Positions 13,500 through 25,000 of a DNA stretch of 64,000 bases are shown in pieces. How positions within the stretch are numbered: position 1 is the stretch's first letter; the number at the start of each line of letters is the position of its first letter. A model generated the notes under the pieces. That model ran no database searches. It was given only the letters and a program-made list of their open reading frames with translations, and was not told where the DNA came from. Made by a program: the position numbers and the translations under genes. Source of the stretch: Lepturacanthus savala. Taxonomy: Eukaryota > Chordata > Actinopteri > Scombriformes > Trichiuridae. The stretch covers positions 19,387,727 through 19,451,726 of the forward strand of contig CM060478.1 of assembly GCA_030544235.1 (NCBI GenBank). Direction: 5' to 3'.

Positions 13500-14170
13500 G
13501 CATGTCATATCTCAGTCATTTCGTGTGTTCCTGTTTTCTGCGCAGGGTAACACATTGAGCTGCAGCCTCCACATATTTAGGCTTTTGTTGGAGTCAGTGG
13601 TCGTACTCGGTGTCAGGAGTGAAGCAGCTCCGGGGAAGCGTGATCCTGGATCAACAGTAATCCTCCTCCCGTGGAGGTCACAGTGTAGTTAGGAGGCAAA
13701 AGGTTCCCTCTGCTGTTTTCAGTCCAACTTCCATTAGCAATCTGTTAGCCGCAGTCCATCGAGAGGGAGGACCGGAGCGCGAGCTCCTGGGAACACACAA
13801 ACATCCAAAACACACACACACACACGCTCACGGCACAGACCTTGTCCGATGAAAAAGAACAATTAAGGGAGAAATGAGGGAGAATCATCAGGGGAAATGG
13901 CTGATGAAGACTTTATTGATTAGAGCAGCTCCACTGATCCAGGTCTGACTGTAGCAATTACCGCCAACTGCCTGCCGCCAGTGGGGGCCTCGCGGTGCAG
14001 GGCCCCTGGTTAAAGACCACGGCGTGAACTACGAGCAAGTACATTAGCCGGTGCCAAATTTCATATTGAACCGAGACAGGAGAATCTCATTAACTTTCCC
14101 ACACAATCATAAATTCCATTGATATTTTATTGAACTTTGCATACCAGGTTGAAAATCCTGCTATTTAAAA
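13500..14170. promoter_or_regulatory. Candidate conserved non-coding element
   Basis: This repeat-poor block of balanced composition has many distinct words (CTTTATTGATTAG, TAGCAATTACCGCC, GATATTTTATTGAACTTTG) and no long reading frame. It looks like vertebrate developmental-gene enhancer DNA rather than drifting intergenic sequence. nkx1-2 lies about 8 kb downstream. Confidence 0.3.
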
Positions 14171-14776
14171 GTATTTAATTATAATACCAAACTGCAGAAT
14201 ACTGAGAGTAGAGGAGAGACGAATAAGGGAGAGAATGTGGAGATGAATGCACTTCTGGGCTCAGGAGAAAGGAGATTTGGGTTGATTCCTGGTCTGATGA
14301 ATAAGGAATTGTGCTTTTCTGTCTTCTTCATTATCATAAAAAAAACATTTCTTTCCTTGTCACTTTGTGTTTCCACATTTCCCAAAAACCTTGGCCTTGT
14401 CTGTTAATCACGTATGCAGTAGAGCAGGCTGGAATATGCATAAGGGGTTGTAGAATAAAGCAGCATCTTCCTCTTTTTTGTCTCTCTCTCACACACATTG
14501 ACAAACAAACACACATACACAATGATTAATTCAAATCCTTGTGAATAAAGCAATAAAGCCTAATAGGGGCACATCTGAGTCAACATGCCTACAGCACATA
14601 CCTACCAGAGAAGCCAGGCTGATCACTTCCATTCATTTATTTGCACAGCTAAGACAGCGCTGTATTTGTATTTAAATTGGACTGTTGTCCCCTCGAAGAC
14701 CAAAGACACCATCCTGCCACTGATGCGTACGTTGACTTATCAATACAGTTGTTTAGATTGCAGACCCTTGCATGCA

Positions 14777-14785
14777 TGTGGGTGT

Positions 14786-14816
<31 letters not shown>

Positions 14817-14824
14817 GGGGGGGG
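14777..14824. repeat. TG microsatellite ending in a G run
   Basis: TG repeat followed by nine or more G at about 14815-14824. Confidence 0.95.
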
Positions 14825-15448
14825 TGCTTGGAACAGCTTCTTCCCTTAATGTGGTGATTGTAATCAATTGTATGTCGGTGAAACGTAACCTTTGCATACC
14901 AACAGAGCCTGGATCTCTTTGTCCCACGAACGTCTTCGGAGAATACATCCCATTGTGTCGTCTCAACGTATTTGCTGGACTAGAACATGCGTCTTCATCC
15001 CCGTGGCAAGACACCAAGTTCAAAGGTCAGGTGAGGTGACCTTTATCGAATTAGAGGTGAGGGGCTAAAATTTGATCTGAAATGGGACCTGGTGCTCTGT
15101 GAAGAGTGTGATCTTCTGCTGGCTGTAAAACCAAATGGATCTTAGTCTGTGAGATCAAAAGCAAAATGTAAAGCTCACAGAAATAATATCTTTAGTAGTT
15201 CTAATTTATTTAAATGCAGTTTTAAAATATTTCTAGGTTGGGTATTTGTGGATATTTTGACTTAGAGTAATGCTAATTATTTGGAAAACTGCTATGTGTG
15301 AGGACCCTCCAGCTCCTTTTTAAAATACCTGAAAGACTAAATTGCTGTTTGGAATCATTGTGAAGTAAATTTCCTGTGTGTGATACAACTTACATATTGT
15401 AGCTGTATGAAAACACCTCTTTCTTACAAAAATCATCTTTAGGAAATA

Positions 15449-15899
15449 CAGGTCTGGAAAAAGGGAGACCACTGCAAAATGATCAGTTTTTCTGATTTTA
15501 CTACTTATAGGTATGTATTTGGGCAAAAAGAACCTTTGTTTGAGTCTATAAACTACTGACAACATTTCCCCCAAATTACAAATAAAAATATTACCGTTTA
15601 AAACATTTATTTGCAGAAAATGACAAATGGTCAAAATAACAAAAAAAGATACAATGTTTCCAGACCTCAATACTTGGTGCAAAAAGCCTTATTTTTAATC
15701 ACAGCTTTTCACGTGTCTTTGCATGCTCTCCACAAGTCTTTCACATTGTTCTTGGGTTAAGTTTCACCTAATCAGTATCTCTTTCAGCAGAATGAAGTGT
15801 GCATGTGTTAGAATTCAAGAGACACTGGAACAGAATGGCGGTAATACATGTAGAGATGATGAAAAAAATGCAATGGTCTCTTATTTTTTTCCAGAGCTG
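15449..15899. mobile_element. Tc1/mariner-type MITE, copy A
   Basis: It is flanked by TA on both sides (15447-15448 and 15900-15901). The left end CAGGTCTGGAAAAAGGGAGACC and the right end (reverse complement CAGCTCTGGAAAAAAATAAG) are inverted repeats. At 451 bases it is non-coding. It runs in the opposite orientation to copies B and C. Confidence 0.9.
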
Positions 15900-16299
15900 T
15901 ACTCCTTCACTACCTAGAAATAAATATATTTAGAAACTAAAAGTACCAAACCTACAAGAAAATGGACCAAAAACCAAATTTAAAGGGAAGAAAGGAACTG
16001 AAGATGATGAAAGATGTATTAAAATCCAACACTTGCTGAGAATTGGCGCCTCTTCTGAGGTCTCATGTCATCACTTTGAACTGGGGATGCTTGAAAATCC
16101 TCCGCTTCGCCAAGTAAAATCAAAAATTACTGAGCCAGCGTGCACTCATCCTAACTACAGTCTCACAGTTCCACACCCCCGTGGACTATTTGGCAAGGGC
16201 ATAGAAACAAAAAAGAGATAACGGTCAATGGAGAAATATAAAGGGACAAACACAATCTGTTTCTACACTAGATGGAGATGAATGGGACATAATCCTTTG

Positions 16300-16690
16300 C
16301 CTTCCATCACACCTTGCCAGCCTGCAGCGTGGCTGCTCCCCCCTCATCCGCAATGATGATTAATCCTACACCCACTATTTATATTTCCTAATTGTAATTA
16401 GCACGAATTATCAATTACGGTTAGTGCCTAATTGCCCTTCATAAAGACAGCTCCCCAGGTTTAAACGGGTCCATTTAAATAATGTAACTAATAGCTCTTG
16501 CCTTTACGTTGCGGATACATCTTCATTGTTCCACGCGTGAACCGTGATGGTTGCTCGTAATTTAACAGGGCAATCGAGAGAAGGAGTGCAGGTGGCACTG
16601 CGGGACTAATTATTGTTAATGAATTATGATGTGACCTTCTCAGAACAATGGCTAATCAATGCTCACGTTGAGTGACAGTGCGTTCTGCGC
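16300..16690. promoter_or_regulatory. Candidate conserved non-coding element rich in homeodomain sites
   Basis: Homeodomain core words cluster tightly: TAATT 16389, TAATTA 16395-16400, CAATTA near 16412, TAATTG 16429, TAATTA 16607-16612, plus ATGATTAAT near 16357 and GAATTATGA near 16621. Between them the sequence is GC-balanced and repeat-free. nkx1-2 is the nearest gene found here, 5.2 kb downstream. Function is inferred. Confidence 0.4.
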
Positions 16691-17000
16691 AGATGCCAGG
16701 GACCACACAGCCATTACTAGCAGGCCTCGACCCTGTGGAGAACAGGCTGTGCAGCTCTTTTCTGTTTGTTTTCTCTTGGCCCCTCACATTATGTTCGCTC
16801 TCCTCTAGTCACCGTAACACTCACCTCCCCATGCTGCAATTGCAGGTTTTTTGTGGAGAGAACAGAAAATACCTGTGTAGCCTAATTTACAGAATAAGCA
16901 ATATGACGGTCTAGTCAGGGCAATAGGCCAAAGAAGATTTGTACCCAAATGTTAGCTGATTGCTTTTTTAATCATCCCTGTTATGATCTAATTATATGTA

Positions 17001-17511
17001 CAGCTGGAAAAAAGAGACCACTGCATTTTTTTTCTGAAATCAGCATCTCTACATGTATTCCAGCCATTCCATTCCAACATCTGTTGAATTCCAACACATG
17101 TACACCTCATTCTCCTTCAAGAGATACTGATTAGATGAACAGCTGAACCAAAAACAACGGTAAAGACTTGTGGAGAGCATGCCAAGAATAATGAAAATAT
17201 TGATTTCTGAACTCTTGTTAAGTATAAACATTAGTGTTATGTTGTTTTAAAATGAATTTAATCTTGTTTCTTTGCATTGTTTGTCTGAAAACATTGGATC
17301 TTTTTTGTTATTTTGACCATTTGTCATTTTCTGCAAATAAATGCTCTAAACAGTAATATTTTTTATTTGGAAATTGGTTGGAAACGTTGTCAGTAGTTTA
17401 TAGTCTCAAACAAAAATGTTCCCTTTGCCCACACACACACATATTAGTAGTAAAATCAAATTAAAAATAAAATCAAATATATATATATATATATAATATA
17501 TATATATATAA
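17001..17511. mobile_element. Tc1/mariner-type MITE, copy B, right end lost into a TA tract
   Basis: It begins CAGCTGGAAAAAAGAGACCA after TA (16999-17000) and runs parallel to copy C to about 17460. The terminal inverted repeat is then replaced by a TA-rich microsatellite at 17476-17511. Confidence 0.85.
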
Positions 17512-19669
17512 TTTTAATAATATATTTTAATCATTTATTTTTAACCCATTTGTATCACATTGTTCTCTTCTTTTATTAAATTACCAGTGAGCCTGAGCAG
17601 GAGTTCAGATGCTCTGCTATCTCATAACAGAGGATCACCATTTTCATTGATTTCTGATTCCATGTTGCATACCTGCAAAGCTGCATGAATGCCTGAGGAA
17701 CGTGAATGTAATTAATGGGACACGGGTCCTGTACAAATCAGTTTTCCTTTTGACAGACTCCTCACAGCATGGAAACAGAAAAGCTTTACTCTCATCATTC
17801 TCCTCAGATCTTTGACTGCAATAACACAAGACTTTCCACAGTGCTCAGATCAGAACAGTCACATACAAATACCATGAACACCTCGAAAGAGGGAACACTC
17901 TACCTTAAACATGTCCAGTTCAGAATGAGGTAGAAAGTTTGCCAACACGACCATACGTCGGTTGACAACATCGATGCTTGAACTGACCTTTACCTTGCTA
18001 TGATGGGGCGCAGTATGACTGACAGTGCACCTCAGCATAATTTATCCCCACCCCACATCGCCCTCCATCTCCTCTGTGATGTAGTTGACCCCTTTACAAA
18101 TCATCCCCAACTTTACACATCTGCTGCCTGTCAGCATCTGCCAGGCGCACTCACCCGTCCCGCCTGTAATGAAAAACTCTCATTACTCGCCTCCACCCAA
18201 CAGGTATACAGACCGTTAGGACAATTACTGGGCAATGCCACTGACCTTGTTGTCAGAGAGAGTCAAACAAACACAGAGGTTTAAACTGAAAGGAGGCCTG
18301 GCAGCAAAATCCATAGGCACGCGGTGCAGGCAGGAGATTTAGGCAAAATGAACGAAGCTTTATGGCCTTTAAGGAATATTGTACTGTATTGATCAATACT
18401 GGCACACGTCAATGCCAACTGCTTCCAAGTGCAGATAAAGTAGATAGAAGCAGAAGTCAATACACGAGGGCAACAGACACTAAATGGTCTGATTGAAACG
18501 CAAAGTGGTGTTACAGCGGAGGGAGTTGACACTTAAAAAGTTGCAGCTGGAGGTGTCACCGTTTGTAGCCCGTATTGTGTATTTCTGCTGCTGAATCTGC
18601 AAATCAGCTGCGAAAAAAGAGCTACCTCATCAGAAAATCAAACCCAGATCATGAATAGTAAGCAAATATGATGTGGATTTGGTGGATTAGTGCATGTAAA
18701 TCAGCATTTGAATGCACAAAGATATTTTAATGAATGAATCCCTGCCTGCAGATATGTTACCAGAAAATTATAATGTGACATTAATAAAAACCAAACACAT
18801 TCATGGAGACAGGAGGAGTCTGATGTCAGTTAATATCATTATTTGCACAAAACTAAAGCTAGCTGGCTAGCTAACGCTGTGTGCTAATGAAATCATGAAT
18901 TGCTATCATTTGATAGCTTCAAATAAGCAACACTCTCACAATGTTTCTACTAAACAAGATGGCTAAAAATGACCAAAAATGATCCTGGGCTGCCAGATTT
19001 GACCTGTAAGTGTGGTTATTGGCTTCCATGCCTCTGAACTCCCCTAATGTGGACAGGATACATGACCTTGTAGTAAAGCACTTATTTTTTTTAGGAATGC
19101 ACCACTGCTCATTAGCTTATTAGCTTAGCTGGTATTTGGTAATAAACCAGCCTATTGAATAAATTAAGTAGTATGTAAGTAAGTATGACTAAATAATGAT
19201 GACAAAATCTAAGAGAGTCACCAAACTTATTACAAGTTCTGGGGACGAACATGAAGGTCCATATCAAATCCCATGGCAATCCATTCAGTAGTTTTACTTA
19301 ACATTTCACTTAAAACTACAAATGTCAAACTCATGGTGCCACTAGAGGAAAAGTCAATTAATCCTCTGGAACCCATGAATGTATGGTAGATGTTATGATT
19401 TCATTAGGCAAGTGATAGAAGAAGTTACACATCAATCTACTTTGGTATGCTTATTTAAAGAAGGTAAAATGCAATGAAAGTATTCAACATATGGGCTGAA
19501 ACATGCCTACTAAGTAAGTTCTTCAGTAGTGTTACCGTCCCTTAGAAACCATGAGAATTAAAGTTTAGGAATCTAGCAGAGAGGATCCACCAGCCTCCCT
19601 CAATGTTCCACTGGACACTTGCTGGTCCTTTGTTAAGAGAAAACAATAGTCACCTCAGTCTGTGAGTAG
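17512..19669. other. Intergenic
   Basis: No exon seen. 17.9-18.5 kb is of balanced composition and might be conserved, but carries no clear signature. Confidence 0.45.
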
Positions 19670-20010
19670 AACTCACAGCTCATAACGCTGCTCCTGCCAT
19701 TAGACAAATTATCTGACATTTAGCAGACTGGGGGCAGCCTCCCTGTGATGTGATGACTTTATTGACCCTGGAGGGGGGTCTTGGATGGAAGTGTGTCTCC
19801 TGGGCTCCCTGCGGTGTGTGACAGGGGGCCGCTCCTCCTTCCCTGAAGTCTTGCTCTGGCCCATGCAGATTCAGGGCCGAGCCAGCTGTTGTCCCCGGCT
19901 CTCTGAAGTCTACCTGAGGGCCTCTTTGTCCTCGGGGCTCGTCCCCTTTGTCCCGCTGACCCACACAAACAGATGTCCAGCCACCAGGCTTTCTCGTAGG
20001 AAGTTGTAAA
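19670..20010. other. GC-rich stretch of unknown role
   Basis: GC content is clearly higher than its surroundings, with frames open on both strands (94 residues on minus, 74 on plus). None resembles a known protein and no convincing splice sites frame a coding exon. It could be conserved regulatory DNA or an untranslated exon. Confidence 0.25.
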
Positions 20011-20829
20011 CCTCCAGTGTGCAGTGGGTTCTATTCGTATGGAGGGAGGCTACAGTAATGGCTGTTCAAGTACCATACACATGCAAATGGCGACAAGCAG
20101 ACACCCTGTAGGGGCGGCTTTGACAAATGTTTGACTATGTAACTACTACAGAGCATGCCAGTCCGCCAGACTATGGATAGTAATGAAACCGCCATGTCGC
20201 AGAGTAATTACCCTGAACCGTATAACACAGGAAATTGTGCAGGGAGGAATTAGAGAGATCTTAAACAGTGTGTAAACTTGATCAGATCCCCCCCATGTCA
20301 CTAGCACCGGACACAGAAATGGCCCTTCTGCCTTCTGTCTGTCTCGTATACCTCACAGGCTTAGGCAGTAAAATATGTTAATGTATAAACACATGGAGCA
20401 GAAGATAAATATCAAGCTACATCTGGCAGAGAAAAACTGATTGTGAACCATATCTAATTCTGAAATATATACACATAAAAATACGCATGTGAAAGCTCCA
20501 ACTGAAAACTCAAATAATTTGGGTCATTCAAAGAGTAAAGAGTTAAAGCTTGGAACGAGCCCTCCTGTGCTGTTGCAGTTACCAGTTTGGCCTTCCGGTA
20601 TCCAAAATGACTGTCTGTCGCCATCAGGTTTTATCTGTATTGGACACCTGCTGAGAATATTGATCCTGTGCTGGTTTCACCATTTTAGCCATCACCAGGC
20701 ATCAAGCTTTAAACAACCCCATGTCACTTTATATTGAATGGTAATAGCAAAGGCTCGCAAGCTGATTGATTGTGAATATAAATCTTGGTAAGAAAACAAT
20801 CAGCTGTTTTCACTGTGTTCCTGCAACAT

Positions 20830-21130
20830 AGTTTTGAATGAACGGGTCATAATATCATTTTCCAAGCGATATTTAAGTTATTTCATTAAACAGCACACTG
20901 CAAGTGCTCCGGCAATGAAATGCAACTGATATTGGAGATACTATTAGTGCAGAATGTTTTATGAAAAACAGCAAAGCTCTCAAATAAAAACTGTCACCTG
21001 CAAATTCGAATAAGCAAAAGGGGCATAACTAATAGTTGACTTCAGAACTGTATTTATGCAATTATTAATTTTAATTACAGACACATTTAAGGTGTTAATG
21101 GCACAAACTACCACCTGGAAATAATAAGTA
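20830..21130. promoter_or_regulatory. Possible conserved proximal upstream element of nkx1-2
   Basis: About 0.8-1.0 kb upstream of the start codon. TTATGCAATTATTAATTTTAATTACAG near 21055 contains several homeodomain cores, preceded by a repeat-free block. Inferred only. Confidence 0.3.
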
Positions 21131-21399
21131 TCTGTGTACTCAGTGTTATATCAGCATCTACATATCAAATGGATAGTTATAGGTAGATATCAGCGTTTGA
21201 TTTTCTTTTTCAGTAATTGCAATTCACCACTGCTACCATCTGTGCTTAATACCTCCAGTGTGCGTTTATGTTTTTACATTTTAATTAGGAAGTTATCGTT
21301 TTTGTTGGATTGTGATGCTGAAATATTTCCATAGCCGGGTATTTTAGAAGTAGAAACCGTTAGGGTTTCGATTAAGAGAAAGTTTTTCCCCCTGATCCT

Positions 21400-21862
21400 C
21401 GGGGACCCATCCTGACAGCAACGCCTCTAACTCAGTTCAATTTGGGGAGACAGGGCGATCTCTGATATGGATCAAGTGCCATCTGTGCCCAATTTACTTT
21501 CAGGTCGCGGATTATTGGATTTAATGATATGGGTATTTATCGACGAATGCTTTGAGCTCATTAGGAGGTCGTGTGAAACACTAATAGTGTTTGTGTCACG
21601 TGTCTGGTTGAGGGACTGGGGGGACAGACGCTTTAAAGACTGCGCTCCGGTCATATCATTCACGCTGCGAGACTGACAGACAGAAGCAGAGGAGCGAAGT
21701 CCACAGTCCGAAGGAATCATCGCGGCAAAATCCGGTTCGACGAAGCTCGTAGACAAAGAAGTGGGGTTAAACTATGAAAAGTTCCTTTCCGCGCGCGTAA
21801 TTACGCACGTCGTCGCTTTTTTTTATCTCCCCCCTCCACCTCCGATGTGTTTTTTTGTATAA
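21400..21862 (+). promoter_or_regulatory. nkx1-2: Likely promoter and 5' untranslated region of nkx1-2
   Basis: CpG density rises from about 21.6 kb up to the start codon (GCGCGCG near 21791, CACGTCGTCG near 21806), as expected for a CpG-island promoter of a developmental gene. A TATAAA-like string at 21858-21863 overlaps the start codon, so it cannot be the functional TATA box of this reading frame. The start site cannot be placed from sequence. An open frame at 21467-21676 (69 residues) has no recognisable family and may be leader sequence. Confidence 0.5.
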
Positions 21863-22082
21863 ATGATGCTGGACCCCAGGGACTGTGGAGTGACTATGAC
21901 GTCTAGTCACAAGATTTCCTTTTCCATAATCGACATTTTGGACCCGAACAAATTCAACAGCAAACGGGTGAACGAACTTTCCGTCGCCGAGGAGAAGTTT
22001 CGCGTGCCGAACGCGGAGGGAACAAGTTTGGAGTCAGACAGCACCGCGGGCGGAGACTTCAGAGTTGAGCGCACGGAATCAG
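21863..22082 (+). CDS. nkx1-2: nkx1-2 coding exon 1
   Basis: It encodes residues 1-73 plus the first base of codon 74. ATG 21863 is followed at once by a second ATG at 21866; either could start translation. The stop TAA at 21860-21862 bounds the frame. The donor reads ATCAG|GTATAT. The exon carries the conserved NK1 N-terminal motif and sits in locally CpG-rich DNA, whereas the flanking intergenic DNA is AT-rich. Confidence 0.9.
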
Positions 22083-25000
22083 GTATATAACACATTTTTT
22101 ATAAATAATATTAAAAATATAGACAGAATGTAGTTTTACGCTTTTGTAGCATATTACGATTATCTCCCAATATTCCCAATTTTAGACAAATACAACCCAA
22201 CTGCATCATATGTAGATGTTTAAATATAAAATGCATCAATGAAATGAATATGAAATGCATATAAAATCATAAAAAAAACTCCATGCTGTGCGTTTAGCTG
22301 GCGAGATAGTGAGATATTTTCGATCAGATTTATCGTCATCTCTGTATGACCTTCCCTTAATTTCCAAGGCTGCGTTTCCTTTCAAGGAAGCCACAAAGGC
22401 TCGCTCCCAGAGCCCCGGCGTGTGATTGGCATTGGGACAGGCAGGCTAGATAATTGTTTAAATCGTCCCATTGAGGATGCCTCCGCGCGCTTTGATCGAT
22501 ATCCCATTACTGCATCCTGCATATCTCCCTCCAGCACCTTGCAGGTACAAACTTCACACCCCATCCATGTCTGATCCTAAATATCGTTCGATTAAAACTT
22601 CCCTTTAAATAGATGACATTTATCGATCCGCCCGCAAATATGAAACTCCATTAGCACGTCACGGCTGAGGTGGCGGAGCTGGATTTAGACGGGATTTCTT
22701 TTCCGCAACATGACATTTTGAGGCGCTATGTGGTTTATAAATTATTTAAGGATTAGTGACCAGGCTTCTCCCCCCCTCCCCTATTTTTCTGGATCTATGC
22801 TGCGTTCCGCTCCGGCGAATCTCCGGATCCCAATCATACACTCAACGGATGTCAACTTCGGGCCTTCTGTGCTTATTTAAAGCGCAGTTCAGACGTGACA
22901 AAAAGGCACCTCGCTGCACAGTGAAGATGCATTTCTGAGAGCAGGTGAAGGCTTTCAGCTGTTGGATTTGTCAGGAGACCAGGAGCTGTCCCTTCAGCAC
23001 CACGGCCAATTTAGCCCATTAGCTCCCCCTCCCCCTTTTTGTTTAGGCCTGTTACTCAAAGCACAGACACAACCAGGCACGTGTCTGTAATTGTAAAGTT
23101 TATTTTTTTAAAAAAAGGTTACAACACCAGTAACTTGTTAAAAAAATGGGATTTTACTTTTTAGGCACAGCCAGGCTTGATTCTGAATGTTGCTGTCATG
23201 TTTAAACCCATTTAAGACCAGATTTCATGCATATAATTACAACAGTTGAGCCACTAGTAATCATGTTACGTGTCTATTTTTTCCATTTTGTACTCTTTTC
23301 TTTGCATTTTCATTGCTATTATAGATGACGCTTTCACATATCTGCCCATAAACAAAAAGACTATTTATCCTATCTACAAAATAATTTTTGGGGGTATTAT
23401 TCTCGAGACTTGAATGATTATATAGATATATACATGTCAGGGTTGAAAAGCATAATATTCTAAATGAAACGACTCTTTCTGGGAGGGTTTCTGTTCACCG
23501 TGTTCTCAGAAAGGGGTAGGAAATTGACTGTCCTATGACAGGAAGCACTTGGAAACTTAATTTTTTTTGCCTTAAAATGTAAAAGGTTCTCTACTATCAT
23601 GTCAGACAAAAAGCTGTGAGTAACATTTCATTTTTTTTGTATAAAATGACAATCATAGACTTAAAGGCTGACAGGCTTTAAAGGGTTAAATCAAAGCATT
23701 GAATATATCAGCAGTGGAAGAAGTAGCCAGATTCTTTACTTCAGTAAAAGTACCAATACAGCAGTGTAAAACATACTCTATTACAAATAAAAGCCCTTTA
23801 TGAAATATCCTACTGAAGTAGAAGTACACAATATTATGAGTTTGATGTAGTTATTAGAAGTATTGCAGTAATATACACTATATATAACTATATATATACT
23901 GCACTTGCTGCTCTTTGCATTTTTTAGATTAGATGCTAAAATGCATTTAGTTACTCTGAATTTATACATGTGTAATGACTAGAATCAAATCTAATCTAAT
24001 CTAAACTCAGTGTTTAGCAGCATGATACTGCTGTAGCTGCTGGAGGTGGAGCTCGTTTTAACTACTTCATATACAGTACAGTTAGCTATAGTCCAGTGGT
24101 TTCCATCCTATGGGTCTGGCCCCTCCAAAGGGGCCATCCAATAAATCTGAGGGGTCATGAGATGATTAATGGGAGAGGAAAGAAGAAAAAAAATCATAAA
24201 AGTTCTGATTCATAAATCTCCTTTCACTTTTTGGACTTTTTTTTTGATCTTTGGTTGCTGGTGAAATATTGGCTCATTTGAACATTTATTGAAAAATCAC
24301 TATTTGTTGGAGCTGTTAACACCTCATAGACATGTGAAATGTGACCCCGACTCCCCACTGCTGTTTGTAAGCCATCAAACAACAAAAAGATTGAAAACCA
24401 CTGGCTGTGTCTTCAACTGTGTTGTGTACCATTGTGTCAAGTTGTAGGAAGAAGAATATTTCCCCCTGAACTGTAAAAGTAGCATTAAAAATGGAAAAAC
24501 TCAAGTAAATTACAAGTATCTCATAATTGTACTTGATTAAACATACTGTGAGAGCAGTGGAATATACAGCTCTGGAAAAAAATAGGAGACCACTGCATTT
24601 TTTTTTCCTGAAATCAGCATCTCTACATGTATTCCAGCCATTCCATTCCAACATCTGCTGAATTCCAACACATGTACACCTCATTCTGCTTGAAGAGAAC
24701 TGATTAGGTGAAACCTGAACCAAGAACACTGGTAAAGACTTGTGGAGAGCATGGCAAGACGCATTAAAAGCTGTGATTAAAAATAAGGGTTATTGCACCA
24801 AATATTGATCTTTGAACTCTTCTTAAGTGTAAACATTAGGTCTGAAAACATTGGATCTTTTTTGTTATTTTGACCATTTGTCATTTTCTGCAAATAAATG
24901 CTCTAAACCATAATAATTCTATTTGAAATTTGGGGGAAATGTGGTCAGTAGTTTGTAGACTCAAACAAAAATGTTTCTTTTGCCCAAACACATACCTATA

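Noticed and set aside
15320..15682. 120-residue minus-strand frame
   Set aside because: Most of it lies within the non-coding Tc1-type MITE copy A.
21858..21863. TATAAA just before the nkx1-2 ATG as a TATA box
   Set aside because: It overlaps the start codon, so a transcript starting 25-30 bases further on would lack the ATG.
24316..24729. 137-residue minus-strand frame in the nkx1-2 intron
   Set aside because: It spans a hAT MITE, the outer element and a Tc1-type MITE, none of which code for protein.
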